A DNA stretch of 33,103 bases from a virus. This document shows, piece by piece, positions 13,505 to 20,642 of the stretch; the first letter of the stretch is position 1, and each line of letters opens with the position of its first letter. Location of the stretch: IMG/VR virus record IMGVR_UViG_3300030329_002678, positions 614 through 33,716 of that record. One strand, given 5' to 3'. The notes beneath the pieces were generated by a model. The model saw nothing but the letters and a program-made list of their open reading frames with translations, had not been told where the DNA came from and did not search any database. Both the position numbers and the translations under genes were made by a program.

Positions 13505-13618
13505 ATGAAAACAAATTATGATAAACTATTTAATGTGCTTATAGAATGGTACAATGAAAAACAAATTGAGGAAATTTGGAAACTATTAAAAAAATACGAT
13601 AATAAATTAAATAAATAA
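13505..13618 (+). CDS. Hypothetical 37-aa helical peptide
   Basis: MKTNYDKLFNVLIEWYNEKQ continues as a basic amphipathic helix ending KYDNKLNK. The C-terminal NKLNK and stop are encoded by the next gene's start leader, so leader and coding sequence are superimposed. No family recognised. Confidence 0.55.
   Translation: MKTNYDKLFNVLIEWYNEKQIEEIWKLLKKYDNKLNK
13601..13618 (+). repeat. Recurrent start leader, copy 3 (variant)
   Basis: AATAAATTAAATAAATAA, 2 nt before the ATG at 13621, and coding for the end of the previous peptide. Confidence 0.7.
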
Positions 13619-13620
13619 CT

Positions 13621-13863
13621 ATGGAAACAGATATATGTATAATGTGTGAAAATGATTTTGTAATTGGGGAAACAGGAAATGAGTTAGGATTTTGTTGTTC
13701 TTGCTCATCAAACAAAAACTTTCCTTATGATTTAAATAAATATTATGAAGATTATGATAATGGAAAAGTAATTTTCAAAGGATTTGAAACTATGGATAGA
13801 GGAATATTAGAACCTTATAAAACTATACAACTATGGAAACAGAAGAAAGAAAAGAAAATTTAA
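13621..13863 (+). CDS. Small CxxC protein, putative zinc binder, 80 aa
   Basis: METDICIMCENDFVIGETGN has a CxxC, followed by GFCCSCSS, giving a plausible four-Cys zinc knuckle in the first 30 residues. The rest is acidic/aromatic (YDLNKYYEDYDNGKVIFKGF). Overlaps the next gene by 31 nt. No family recognised. Confidence 0.65.
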   Translation: METDICIMCENDFVIGETGNELGFCCSCSSNKNFPYDLNKYYEDYDNGKVIFKGFETMDRGILEPYKTIQLWKQKKEKKI

Positions 13864-14072
13864 TTGAAGCTATTGTAAGCTTAAATGATGAGGACGCAAA
13901 TCATTTTTGCGATAAGTGGTATTTAGCCGATTATTATGATTGGGACGCAAAAGAAGTAGGATATACCTATGCAAAAAATGTTGTTAATGGGGAATGTAAG
14001 ACTATTGAGAATATAAAGGAAATGGAAAACTATTTAAATAAATATAAATCAAACAATTTTAAAACTAAATAA
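13833..14072 (+). CDS. Hypothetical acidic protein, 79 aa
   Basis: Starts METEERKENLIEAIVSLNDE inside the end of the previous gene. The start context CAACTATGGAAACAGA nearly repeats that of the previous gene (AACTATGGAAACAGA), suggesting duplication of a start module. Acidic and aromatic (KWYLADYYDWDAKEVGYTYA). No family recognised. Confidence 0.6.
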   Translation: METEERKENLIEAIVSLNDEDANHFCDKWYLADYYDWDAKEVGYTYAKNVVNGECKTIENIKEMENYLNKYKSNNFKTK

Positions 14073-14118
14073 ATAAAATTAGGAATTAACAAATATTATT
14101 ATTAAATTAAACAAATAT

Positions 14119-14136
14119 TAAACAATTAAATAAATA
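14119..14136 (+). repeat. Recurrent start leader, copy 4
   Basis: AAACAATTAAATAAATAA ahead of the ATG at 14142, part of the 29-nt exact repeat shared with 12988-13016. The preceding gap 14073-14118 is plain AT-rich sequence. Confidence 0.75.
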
Positions 14137-14141
14137 AAACT

Positions 14142-14330
14142 ATGAAAACTAAAAAAGTAAAAGGTATGAAATACTTATTTGTATTAGATTTTTTAGACGG
14201 TAGAGTCTATAAATACAATGTTAGAGGTCTAAGTACATACGAACATGAAGATTACCTAGTTGAGCTAGGACATTCATTATCAAATATTGAGTGGATGATT
14301 ACTGATAATGATATAATTATATACAATTAA
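14142..14330 (+). CDS. Hypothetical protein, 62 aa
   Basis: MKTKKVKGMKYLFVLDFLDG, then YKYNVRGLSTYEHEDYLVEL and WMITDNDIIIYN: a beta-alpha-beta-like small domain. Strong leader context. No family recognised. Confidence 0.65.
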   Translation: MKTKKVKGMKYLFVLDFLDGRVYKYNVRGLSTYEHEDYLVELGHSLSNIEWMITDNDIIIYN

Positions 14331-14333
14331 ATT

Positions 14334-14501
14334 ATGAAACGATATACTAAAGAACAATTACTAACAAAATTTAAAGGTAAGTACATTGATACTCACAAAC
14401 ATTATGACTATTCCACTAGAGAAACTACGTGGGAAGTTAGAAGTGTTAAAAGTAAAATATGGGAAAATCATAATTTACCTGAAGAAGAAATTACATTTTA
14501 A
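14334..14501 (+). CDS. Hypothetical protein, 55 aa
   Basis: MKRYTKEQLLTKFKGKYIDT begins it; it continues with aromatic and charged residues and ends LPEEEITF. ATG lies 3 nt after the previous stop, and its own stop merges with the next start leader. No family recognised. Confidence 0.6.
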   Translation: MKRYTKEQLLTKFKGKYIDTHKHYDYSTRETTWEVRSVKSKIWENHNLPEEEITF

Positions 14502-14517
14502 ACAATTAAATAAATAA
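14500..14517 (+). repeat. Recurrent start leader, copy 5
   Basis: AAACAATTAAATAAATAA, containing the end of the preceding stop codon and lying 2 nt before the ATG at 14520. Confidence 0.8.
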
Positions 14518-14519
14518 CT

Positions 14520-14675
14520 ATGAAAACAGATAAACAAATAATAGAAAGATTAGAATATTTTGAGGGGGGTGAGAATTGTACAGAAACAGAAAAGTGGATT
14601 GATAAAAAAACAGACACAATTTATAGTGTGCCAGTTGAGATTGTTAGACACTTTGATAAAATGGAAAAGATATGA
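14520..14675 (+). CDS. Hypothetical protein, 51 aa
   Basis: MKTDKQIIERLEYFEGGENC, acidic, ending VEIVRHFDKMEKI. Its stop overlaps the next start (ATGA). No family recognised. Confidence 0.6.
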   Translation: MKTDKQIIERLEYFEGGENCTETEKWIDKKTDTIYSVPVEIVRHFDKMEKI

Positions 14676-15055
14676 AAAAGAAAGAAACAAAATTCTTTGC
14701 CAGAAAATGTGATGTTACAGGTAAAGGAATGAATAAGGGTTATGTGTGGGGGGATGGTGTTTTTTATTGCGTAGATGATGATAGAGTTGCCTTAGCTGAA
14801 TTTAGAAAAGATAGAAAGCAAATAGTAAGTCTTATACCCGAAGATGTAACTGATATTGATTACTACGATAATTGGCATGAAGATGATGATGATGAATATT
14901 TAAAAGCAATAGAAAAGGTAAAGCAAAACAAAGATACTGATGAGGATTTAAGAACTTTATCATTTTTATTTGACTTACATTATTTTACAGAATGGGAGTG
15001 TAAAGAGGATTTTCAATATCAAGAAATAAACGGAAAACTAATTGAAATTAACTAA
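14672..15055 (+). CDS. Conserved phage protein with CDVTG motif, 127 aa
   Basis: FFARKCDVTGKGMNKGYVWG at the N-terminus, an acidic middle (NWHEDDDDEYLK) and a C-terminal YFTEWE block. The 'CDVTGxGMNxGY' start is shared with small proteins of other phages that I cannot assign. Only two Cys, so a full zinc site is not evident. Confidence 0.75.
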   Translation: MKKKETKFFARKCDVTGKGMNKGYVWGDGVFYCVDDDRVALAEFRKDRKQIVSLIPEDVTDIDYYDNWHEDDDDEYLKAIEKVKQNKDTDEDLRTLSFLFDLHYFTEWECKEDFQYQEINGKLIEIN

Positions 15056-15074
15056 TTAAATAAACACTAAAACT

Positions 15075-15188
15075 ATGAAAACAATTATAATATTATTAAT
15101 AGCAAGTATGCTAATAACAAATTGTGCTAGTATAAAATCCTGCACAAATAAATACGGACAGAAAAGTAAAACAATTTTAAAACGATAA
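15075..15188 (+). CDS. Tiny early lipoprotein, 37 aa
   Basis: MKTIIILLIASMLITNCASI is a lipoprotein signal (lipobox ITNC, Cys17), leaving a basic mature peptide of about 21 residues with a second Cys. It is located in the early arm, away from the lysis genes. Small early phage lipoproteins can block receptors against superinfection (for example T5 Llp); this is only an analogy here. Confidence 0.65.
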   Translation: MKTIIILLIASMLITNCASIKSCTNKYGQKSKTILKR

Positions 15189-15190
15189 CT

Positions 15191-15388
15191 ATGGAAAAAA
15201 GACTACAACAATTTTTAATTGATGACTTGAAAAAAGTAGAGTATCATGTAAATGAAATAATAGATAATATTTATGCAAGAAATCAACAAAAAGAATTTGC
15301 AAAAGATATTGAAGAAATTGAAATCTTTTTTTCCTATTGGAAAAGACATGCACAATTTGAAAAAGAAACAGAATTACAAAATAAATAA
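15191..15388 (+). CDS. Hypothetical coiled-coil protein, 65 aa
   Basis: MEKRLQQFLIDDLKKVEYHV, continuous charged helix with heptad character to the end. ATG lies 2 nt after the lipoprotein stop. No family recognised. Confidence 0.6.
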   Translation: MEKRLQQFLIDDLKKVEYHVNEIIDNIYARNQQKEFAKDIEEIEIFFSYWKRHAQFEKETELQNK

Positions 15389-15390
15389 CT

Positions 15391-15555
15391 ATGGAACAGA
15401 AAAATATATGTTTAAAATGTGGGCATTTGTCTAGTGAAGTATTTGAAAACGAATTAGTAGATATTGATGATTGGCAAAGAGTTCAATGTCCTGAATGTTT
15501 TAGTAGTAACTATTACATAGCAACCTTAGAAGAAATTAAACAATTAAATAAATAG
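15391..15555 (+). CDS. Mini zinc-ribbon protein, 54 aa
   Basis: CLKCG at residues 7-11 and CPEC at 33-36 form a standard four-Cys zinc ribbon. The last residues, KQLNK, are encoded by the next start leader. Such small ribbons can act as nucleic-acid or polymerase-binding adaptors; the target is unknown. Confidence 0.68.
   Translation: MEQKNICLKCGHLSSEVFENELVDIDDWQRVQCPECFSSNYYIATLEEIKQLNK
15538..15555 (+). repeat. Recurrent start leader, copy 6 (ends TAG)
   Basis: AAACAATTAAATAAATAG, in frame as the end of the zinc-ribbon gene and 2 nt before the ATG at 15558. Confidence 0.75.
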
Positions 15556-15557
15556 AT

Positions 15558-15791
15558 ATGAAACATATAAGCGAAGTATTTAAATATTCCGATGCCCATA
15601 AGCAACTAAGCAAAAGGCAAGAGGACAGAACAGAACAAATAGAAAGCTATGTTAAATGGTACAATGAAGAATGCTCTACTCCTTATTCCGAATTAGAGTG
15701 GTTAATAACTTGTGCCTTAGATTCTTCTTATAAAGAAGATGTAATAGAAGTATTAGATACAACACATAAACATATAACAGAAATAAATTAA
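15558..15791 (+). CDS. Hypothetical protein, 77 aa
   Basis: MKHISEVFKYSDAHKQLSKR, largely helical and charged, with YVKWYNEECSTPYSELEWLI in the middle. It is followed 7 nt later by the next start. No family recognised. Confidence 0.62.
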   Translation: MKHISEVFKYSDAHKQLSKRQEDRTEQIESYVKWYNEECSTPYSELEWLITCALDSSYKEDVIEVLDTTHKHITEIN

Positions 15792-15798
15792 ATTAATT

Positions 15799-16323
15799 AT
15801 GGATAAAATAAAATTTGCAATAGAGTTTGGAGGATTTTATGATAGTGTGCATTCATCTATCATTGAAGATCAAATTGAATTTTCAGCTATAGATTATAAA
15901 GAGGTAGATTTTAAAGGTACTCATGAAAATTATGCGAGAAATTATCTTAAAGCATTAAACGATACATTAGGATTAAATTTAGAATTTAGCAGTTTATGGT
16001 CGCCACAATTTTATAATTTTCAAAATGATGCTATTATGTCGTATATATCGGCTAAAGAATTTAAAGAGTTAAAGGAAATGATGTTAGAGAATAAAGAGTT
16101 TATAAAATGGGTAAATCAATCTAGTCAGTCAAGAGATGGGTATAATTCTTTTTATAAGGGCATAGATAAAGTGAAAAAAAATGATGAAATAATGTTAGAT
16201 TATATATTTAAGTACTTAATTCTAGTTGAAGATGACAACTTTAATTACGAGATAATTGCAGACTTTGACTTTGAGATAGTTTTTTCACAAGGTACAAGTA
16301 AATATGATTTACAAAAAAATTAA
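15799..16323 (+). CDS. Conserved early phage protein, 174 aa
   Basis: FAIEFGGFYDSVHSSIIEDQ at the N-terminus, SPQFYNFQNDAIMSYISAKE in the middle, and SRDGYNSFYKGIDK toward the C-terminus. The 'P(Q/R)xYNFxxDxI' block with a following 'S.DG..SFY' block recurs in uncharacterised early proteins of phages and plasmids, from recollection. Strongly acidic, which leaves DNA mimicry/anti-restriction as one possibility, unproven. Confidence 0.75.
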   Translation: MDKIKFAIEFGGFYDSVHSSIIEDQIEFSAIDYKEVDFKGTHENYARNYLKALNDTLGLNLEFSSLWSPQFYNFQNDAIMSYISAKEFKELKEMMLENKEFIKWVNQSSQSRDGYNSFYKGIDKVKKNDEIMLDYIFKYLILVEDDNFNYEIIADFDFEIVFSQGTSKYDLQKN

Positions 16324-16325
16324 TT

Positions 16326-16457
16326 ATGAAAAGTCCATATAAAAAATTAAAGAAGTTTGAAGGTAAAATGTATCAGCTTAAAAAAATACTTAAGGATGCT
16401 ATACATGAATTTGAAATAGAAGAATTAAATTATCTAAAAAAACAAAATAATCGATGA
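16326..16457 (+). CDS. Hypothetical basic peptide, 43 aa
   Basis: MKSPYKKLKKFEGKMYQLKK, one charged helix. Its stop overlaps the methyltransferase start (ATGA), suggesting translational coupling. No family recognised. Confidence 0.55.
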   Translation: MKSPYKKLKKFEGKMYQLKKILKDAIHEFEIEELNYLKKQNNR

Positions 16458-17008
16458 ACTCTCAGCAAATTAAATTATTTTCAAGTAAGAAATCTGATAA
16501 CTGGCAAACTCCTAAATGGCTATATGATAAATTAAATAAAGAATTTAATTTTGATTTTGATCCTTGTCCTTTGAACTCTACTTTTAATGGATTAGAAGTT
16601 AAATGGGGTAAAAGAAATTTTATAAATCCTCCTTATAGTAATGTTAAAGGATTTTTACAAATGGCTCATAAAGAATTAGAAAATGGAAATGCAGAAATTT
16701 GTGTTTTTTTAACTTTTGCTAATACTGACACAAAATGGTTTCACGATTATTGTTATAATAAAGCAGAAATCAGATTTATAAAAGGTAGATTAAAATTTTT
16801 AGATCATACAGGAAAAGTAAAAAATAGTGCGATGAGACCAAGTTTAATTTTAATATTTAGAAATGGAATAGGTAAAAAAGAAAAAGATAAACTTAAAAGA
16901 GAGAACAAAAAGTTAAAGAAAAAACTTAAACGTGCAGTAGTCTTTCCGAAGTCAAAACTTTCAGTAGCAGAAAAAACATTATTAAAAGATGACCCAAATA
17001 ATGTTTAA
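16454..17008 (+). CDS. DNA N6-adenine methyltransferase (phage Dam family)
   Basis: 184 aa. NWQTPKWLYDKLNKEFNFDF, DPCPL (36-40), NPPYS (58-62, the catalytic DPPY/NPPY motif), then CVFLTFANTDTKWFHDY and RPSLILIFRNG: the standard order for phage DNA N-6-adenine methyltransferases. The C-terminus is a Lys-rich tail (about residues 140-170). Expected to methylate adenine in phage DNA, protecting it from host restriction. No cognate nuclease gene sits beside it, so this is a solitary methylase. Confidence 0.9.
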   Translation: MNSQQIKLFSSKKSDNWQTPKWLYDKLNKEFNFDFDPCPLNSTFNGLEVKWGKRNFINPPYSNVKGFLQMAHKELENGNAEICVFLTFANTDTKWFHDYCYNKAEIRFIKGRLKFLDHTGKVKNSAMRPSLILIFRNGIGKKEKDKLKRENKKLKKKLKRAVVFPKSKLSVAEKTLLKDDPNNV

Positions 17009-17051
17009 ATCATTTGCATTATTAGTTTAAAATACTTAAATTAAATGAAGA

Positions 17052-17390
17052 ATGGAAATTAAAAGAATTTTATTAGAATATTACGATATAGGAGTACACA
17101 AGGACACTTATGTTTATACCATTGACAACCAAGAATTAAGAGAAGGAGAAGATTTTGACTACGGAGAGATAGAAAAAATACTACAACAAAAAGGACTAGA
17201 CGTTTCTGTACTTGCTCCCAAAGATTTTCCTTACGATTGCTCTATCATGGACTCTTTCAATGGCTCAATGGAGATGGACAGAAAAATAAACCAGTTAAAA
17301 CAAATAGGAATTGCTTTGGAAATTGACAATTTAATCGAAGCAAAATGGACAGAAAATAATTATGTAGAACAAAATGATGAAACAGAATGA
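17052..17390 (+). CDS. Hypothetical acidic protein, 112 aa
   Basis: MEIKRILLEYYDIGVHKDTY, then an acidic alpha/beta mix with FDYGEIEKILQQKGLDVSVL. Charge is strongly negative at the C-terminus (VEQNDETE). Overlaps the next small ORF (ATGA). No family recognised. Confidence 0.68.
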   Translation: MEIKRILLEYYDIGVHKDTYVYTIDNQELREGEDFDYGEIEKILQQKGLDVSVLAPKDFPYDCSIMDSFNGSMEMDRKINQLKQIGIALEIDNLIEAKWTENNYVEQNDETE

Positions 17391-17518
17391 AAAGAAGAAA
17401 ACCAAAACAAAAATTAATAATTAAAAAGAAAAACACCATTTTAGACTTTGTAATACACGATATTGCAACAATGACAAAACTACAATACGGAATTAAAGAT
17501 GATAAAAAATCTCATTAA
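17387..17518 (+). CDS. Hypothetical basic peptide, 43 aa
   Basis: MKRRKPKQKLIIKKKNTILD, then a hydrophobic helix (FVIHDIATMTKLQYG). Coupled to the upstream gene by ATGA and overlapping the next gene by 20 nt. No family recognised. Confidence 0.55.
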   Translation: MKRRKPKQKLIIKKKNTILDFVIHDIATMTKLQYGIKDDKKSH

Positions 17519-17669
17519 ATATTTAGTAGAAACTTTTTTTAAGATTAAATTATGTAAGACTTGTAAAAGCCGAGTAGTGTTATATTATAATACAACTTGC
17601 GACTTTTGTTCTTATAAAGTTTTTCCTAAGAAGAGTAGAAAAATAATTAAAAAAAACTGGAAAAATTAA
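17499..17669 (+). CDS. Mini zinc-ribbon protein, 56 aa
   Basis: Basic/hydrophobic start (MIKNLIKYLVETFFKIK), CKTC at 19-22, CDFC at 34-37, then a Lys-rich tail. Four-Cys zinc ribbon in a very small protein, like the one at 15391. Unknown role; a nucleic-acid-binding function is likely. Confidence 0.6.
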   Translation: MIKNLIKYLVETFFKIKLCKTCKSRVVLYYNTTCDFCSYKVFPKKSRKIIKKNWKN

Positions 17670-17679
17670 ATTTAATATT

Positions 17680-17841
17680 ATGCGAATACCTATTTCTCAC
17701 TTGATCAAAAAAATAACCACTGAATTAAAAAAACCTCATGCCAACAAGCATTATATAAGAGAGTTGAGAAAAGAATTAACCCTTCAGTATGCAGAAAGCA
17801 AGGGGATTCACGTAAATAAAGCAAAGAAAACAAAAAAATAA
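17680..17841 (+). CDS. Hypothetical basic protein, 53 aa
   Basis: MRIPISHLIKKITTELKKPH, then a helical basic tail (RELRKELTLQYAESKGI, ending KKTKK). Leader AAATTTAATATT. A further 22-codon frame begins in its stop codon (17841-17909) but is too short to call. No family recognised. Confidence 0.58.
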   Translation: MRIPISHLIKKITTELKKPHANKHYIRELRKELTLQYAESKGIHVNKAKKTKK

Positions 17842-18015
17842 TGAACAAAATTTGGATAGAAATTAAAAATAAATTAATATTGCAAACAATACTTTATAGT
17901 TTAATTTAGATTTGTTTATAACGATAAGACAGAGTCTCTTAGGTTTTTCATGAAGTATTTTAATTTAGTTAATAGTATTATATGGAGGCTCTTCTTATCA
18001 CTTAATAAAAAAAAT

Positions 18016-18333
18016 ATGAAAAAAGATATATTTAATATGTATGCAAGTAGAGTAGCTGAGAAGTTTCACTTAACGCTAGATGAAATGTTTGTTAAAAATA
18101 AAACAAGAGATGTAGTGGATAGTAGACAAATTCTTTTTTATTTATGTGTTCAGCGTCCTATAAGGATAAGTTATATTCAAAAGTTTTTGAAAGACAATGG
18201 ACTAGAGCTTTCTCATTCAACAATTATTCATGGATACAAGCATGCTCAAAAAATGATTAAAGAAGATGAGGACTGGGCAATGATGGTAGATCAAATTGAA
18301 AACGAAGTAAAGAATCACAAACAACCAGTATAA
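18016..18333 (+). CDS. Stand-alone DnaA domain IV-like DNA-binding protein
   Basis: 105 aa from the ATG at 18016, preferred because of its A-rich leader (TTAATAAAAAAAAT); an in-frame ATG at 17950 lacks one. ASRVAEKFHLTLDEMFVKNK, TRDVVDSRQILFYLCVQ and LELSHSTIIHGYKHAQKMI follow the DnaA C-terminal pattern (helix, 'R...V.aRqi..yL', then the '(D/S)HSTI.H' signature). No AAA+ domain is present. It could bind DnaA-box-like sites to start or block replication, or recruit a host helicase. Confidence 0.8.
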   Translation: MKKDIFNMYASRVAEKFHLTLDEMFVKNKTRDVVDSRQILFYLCVQRPIRISYIQKFLKDNGLELSHSTIIHGYKHAQKMIKEDEDWAMMVDQIENEVKNHKQPV

Positions 18334-18729
18334 ATGAAATACGATATAAAAGAAATATGGCAACAAGGAATAAAAGATCCTAAAGTATTTCGAGGGGGGA
18401 CGGCAAACTGTAAATGGATTATGAGAAAGGGAATACAAATGGAAAGATGTAAGGATGATTATAGAATATCCAACATGACGTTAGGTGGAATGTATTACAA
18501 AGAATTAAGCTTAGAAGAATATGAAATCTTTTTAAGCAAAGGGTGGCAACGAGGAGTGTATGAGGTGGCAGTAGAAAATGCGAAAAGGCAGTTAGATAAG
18601 GTGGAGAAAAAAACAAAAGAAGAAGTAAACCACAGAAAAAATACAAAATATTTTCAAACTCTCAAGACAGCAAGACAACGTATCATGAGTACGTATTCAA
18701 AACTGTTAAGAGAATTTAAGAATAATTAA
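18334..18729 (+). CDS. Conserved hypothetical protein, 131 aa
   Basis: MKYDIKEIWQQGIKDPKVFR, SNMTLGGMYYKELSLEEYEI, then LSKGWQRGVYEVAVENAKRQ and a long basic coiled-coil tail. The first ATG immediately follows the previous stop. 'LS..EYE.FL..GW..G....A...A' patterns occur in phage proteins beside recombination genes. Function unknown. Confidence 0.72.
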   Translation: MKYDIKEIWQQGIKDPKVFRGGTANCKWIMRKGIQMERCKDDYRISNMTLGGMYYKELSLEEYEIFLSKGWQRGVYEVAVENAKRQLDKVEKKTKEEVNHRKNTKYFQTLKTARQRIMSTYSKLLREFKNN

Positions 18730-18739
18730 ATTAAATATT

Positions 18740-19330
18740 ATGAGCGAAAAACAACAATCAGTTTTTGATATTCTGTCAAAAATATCAGTAAAAAACAAAA
18801 TAGAACGTAAGGGGAATTTAGATTATTTATCATGGTCAAATGCCTGGCTAATGTTAAAACAAAAATTTCCTTCTGCCCAAAGGATAGTATATGAAAGCGA
18901 AACAACTGGGTTAAATTATTTTACAGATGGACAAACAGCTTATGTGAAAGTAGGAATAGAAGTAGAAGGGTTAGAGCATATTGATATGTTGCCAGTAATG
19001 GATTACAGAAACAACTCAATACCTGTCGATAAAATTACTTCTTTTGATGTGAACAAAGCAATACAAAGATCAACAGCAAAAGCAATAGCTATGTTTGGTT
19101 TAGGTTTGTCGTTATGGTCAGGAGAAGATTTACCTTCAACACCTACAAAACCTTCAACGTTTGCTAATAAAAAAATAAAACTCTTAGTAGATGATGAGAA
19201 CATGCAAAAGGTTTTAAAGTATATAGCTGAAAACAAAGATACTTTAGGAATGGATAGAATCTTAACTAACCTTCAGACAAAATATATTTTATCTGAAGAT
19301 GTAAAAAAACAATTATCTAAGTATGCCTGA
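18740..19330 (+). CDS. Sak-type single-strand annealing protein (DUF1071 family)
   Basis: 196 aa. KGNLDYLSWSNAWLMLKQKF (the hallmark 'YLSWxxAWxxLKxxxP'), AYVKVGIEVEG, VNKAIQRSTAKAIAMFGLGL and SLWSGED match the DUF1071/Sak SSAP family. These recombinases anneal complementary ssDNA in phage recombination and replication. It overlaps by 8 nt with the exonuclease gene, forming a Red-like pair. Confidence 0.9.
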   Translation: MSEKQQSVFDILSKISVKNKIERKGNLDYLSWSNAWLMLKQKFPSAQRIVYESETTGLNYFTDGQTAYVKVGIEVEGLEHIDMLPVMDYRNNSIPVDKITSFDVNKAIQRSTAKAIAMFGLGLSLWSGEDLPSTPTKPSTFANKKIKLLVDDENMQKVLKYIAENKDTLGMDRILTNLQTKYILSEDVKKQLSKYA

Positions 19331-20081
19331 TCCTATTGTAACTATTGATTTAAAAACCATAAGCAACTCTTTACAAGATGACAAAAATTATTATGGTAAA
19401 AAAGGACAAGAATACTTATCCAATAGCGATATAAGTGTATTGCTTAACGATCCTAAAAATTTTAGAAAGCCCCAAGAAGACAATAAGAATTTTTTGTTGG
19501 GCAGGTTTTTTCATACTTTATTATTAGAACCTGAAAAAGCATCACAATTTGTGTGTATCGATACAGTTTCTCGTAACTCAAAGATATACAAAGAAGCTTT
19601 GGAGAGAGAAAAAAAAGAAGTGCTTTTGTTATGTAAAGAAGCCGATGAGGTAAAACAAATGGCTAATGCTATCAAACAAAACATTACTTTTTATGATAAC
19701 ATATATGCTACCCTTAACAGATTTGAGGTAGCAAAAGTAGGTTATGTGAAAGACACTTTGTGGAAAGGTAAGGCAGATGTTGTGGGAGTAGATTTTATTA
19801 TTGACCTAAAAACAACTTCTAACATAAAAGATTTTAAGTGGAGTGCTAGAAAATATAACTATGATAGTCAATGTTATATATACCAGACACTATTTGACAA
19901 GCCTTTAGTTTTTTATGTAATAGACAAAACGAATTACAATTTAGGAATATTTGAACCTTCACAAAAATTTATAGCTGAAGGGGAAGAGAAGGTAGAGAAA
20001 GCTATTGAAATGTATAATAGGTTTTACGGGGGTTCATCAAACGAAGATGTGTTAAATTATTATATACAAGAACAATTATGA
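19323..20081 (+). CDS. PD-(D/E)XK exonuclease, RecE/exonuclease VIII-like
   Basis: 252 aa. YLSNSDISVLLNDPKNFRKP and LLGRFFHTLLLEPEKA at the N-terminus. Catalytic core GKAD (149-152), DLK (161-163) and YDSQCYIYQ (180-188) are motifs II, III and the Gln-Tyr motif. It should degrade dsDNA ends to expose ssDNA for the annealing protein encoded just upstream. Overlaps its neighbours on both sides by 4-8 nt. All expected catalytic residues are present. Confidence 0.88.
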   Translation: MPDPIVTIDLKTISNSLQDDKNYYGKKGQEYLSNSDISVLLNDPKNFRKPQEDNKNFLLGRFFHTLLLEPEKASQFVCIDTVSRNSKIYKEALEREKKEVLLLCKEADEVKQMANAIKQNITFYDNIYATLNRFEVAKVGYVKDTLWKGKADVVGVDFIIDLKTTSNIKDFKWSARKYNYDSQCYIYQTLFDKPLVFYVIDKTNYNLGIFEPSQKFIAEGEEKVEKAIEMYNRFYGGSSNEDVLNYYIQEQL

Positions 20082-20329
20082 ATAACAAATATGAAAAAGG
20101 ATTACTTAGCTATGCTATTGAAGAATCCTTAAACACAATGTATAAGAACTTGTTTAATCAATACAGATATGGACAAGAGGATTTTGATAAAGAAGACGCA
20201 AGGCTTTATCTATTAAAAACAAAAAGATTTTTTGTAGAGGGAAAGAAACATATTAATGAAGCGATAACAGAAATAAATGAGGGGATAAAAAAATATGATT
20301 CTGCTTTGCAACAAAAAAGTAAAGTATAA
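20078..20329 (+). CDS. Hypothetical helical protein, 83 aa
   Basis: MNNKYEKGLLSYAIEESLNT, charged helices, ending LQQKSKV. Overlaps the exonuclease gene (ATGA), so likely an accessory of the recombination operon. No family recognised. Confidence 0.62.
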   Translation: MNNKYEKGLLSYAIEESLNTMYKNLFNQYRYGQEDFDKEDARLYLLKTKRFFVEGKKHINEAITEINEGIKKYDSALQQKSKV

Positions 20330-20357
20330 TTTTGTTTAACTATTAAATTTTTATATT

Positions 20358-20624
20358 ATGGCAGATGAAAAAATATTTGCAGATGGGTTTATTTTTAAAA
20401 GAAATGAGAATGCTCCTGATTGGGTGGTGGGTTCTCTTGCAGTTAAATGTGAAGAGGCTATTGCATTTCTTAAAACAAATCACAAAAACGGGTGGTGTAA
20501 TTTAAATATCAATGTATCAAAGGGAGGTAAGTATTATGTTGAGCTTGATACTTTTGTTCCAAAAAAACAAGAGGCAACTCAACCAAAACCAGTTGATCCA
20601 GATAAAAAAGATTTACCCTTTTAA
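20358..20624 (+). CDS. Small ssDNA-binding-like protein with SSB C-terminal tip
   Basis: 88 aa. The beta-rich body has FADGFIFKRNENAPDWVVGS, GWCNLNINVSKGGKYYVELD and TFVPKKQ, followed by a Pro/Gln/Lys linker and the end DPDKKDLPF. The last residues (DLPF) match the acidic/aromatic tip of SSBs that recruits partner proteins. It sits between the annealing/exonuclease genes and the primase-helicase, which fits an ssDNA-binding protein. Full OB-fold identity is not established from sequence. Confidence 0.72.
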   Translation: MADEKIFADGFIFKRNENAPDWVVGSLAVKCEEAIAFLKTNHKNGWCNLNINVSKGGKYYVELDTFVPKKQEATQPKPVDPDKKDLPF

Positions 20625-20642
20625 ATTATTGTAGTGTGAATA

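Noticed and set aside
14935-14950. CTGATGAGGA, a perfect hammerhead core string on the plus strand
   Set aside because: It lies inside the coding sequence of 14672-15055 (TDEDL), and no GAAA with flanking complementary stems follows at the right distance.
17841-17909. 22-codon plus-strand ORF starting in the stop of the preceding gene
   Set aside because: Too short and without clear features to separate from chance.
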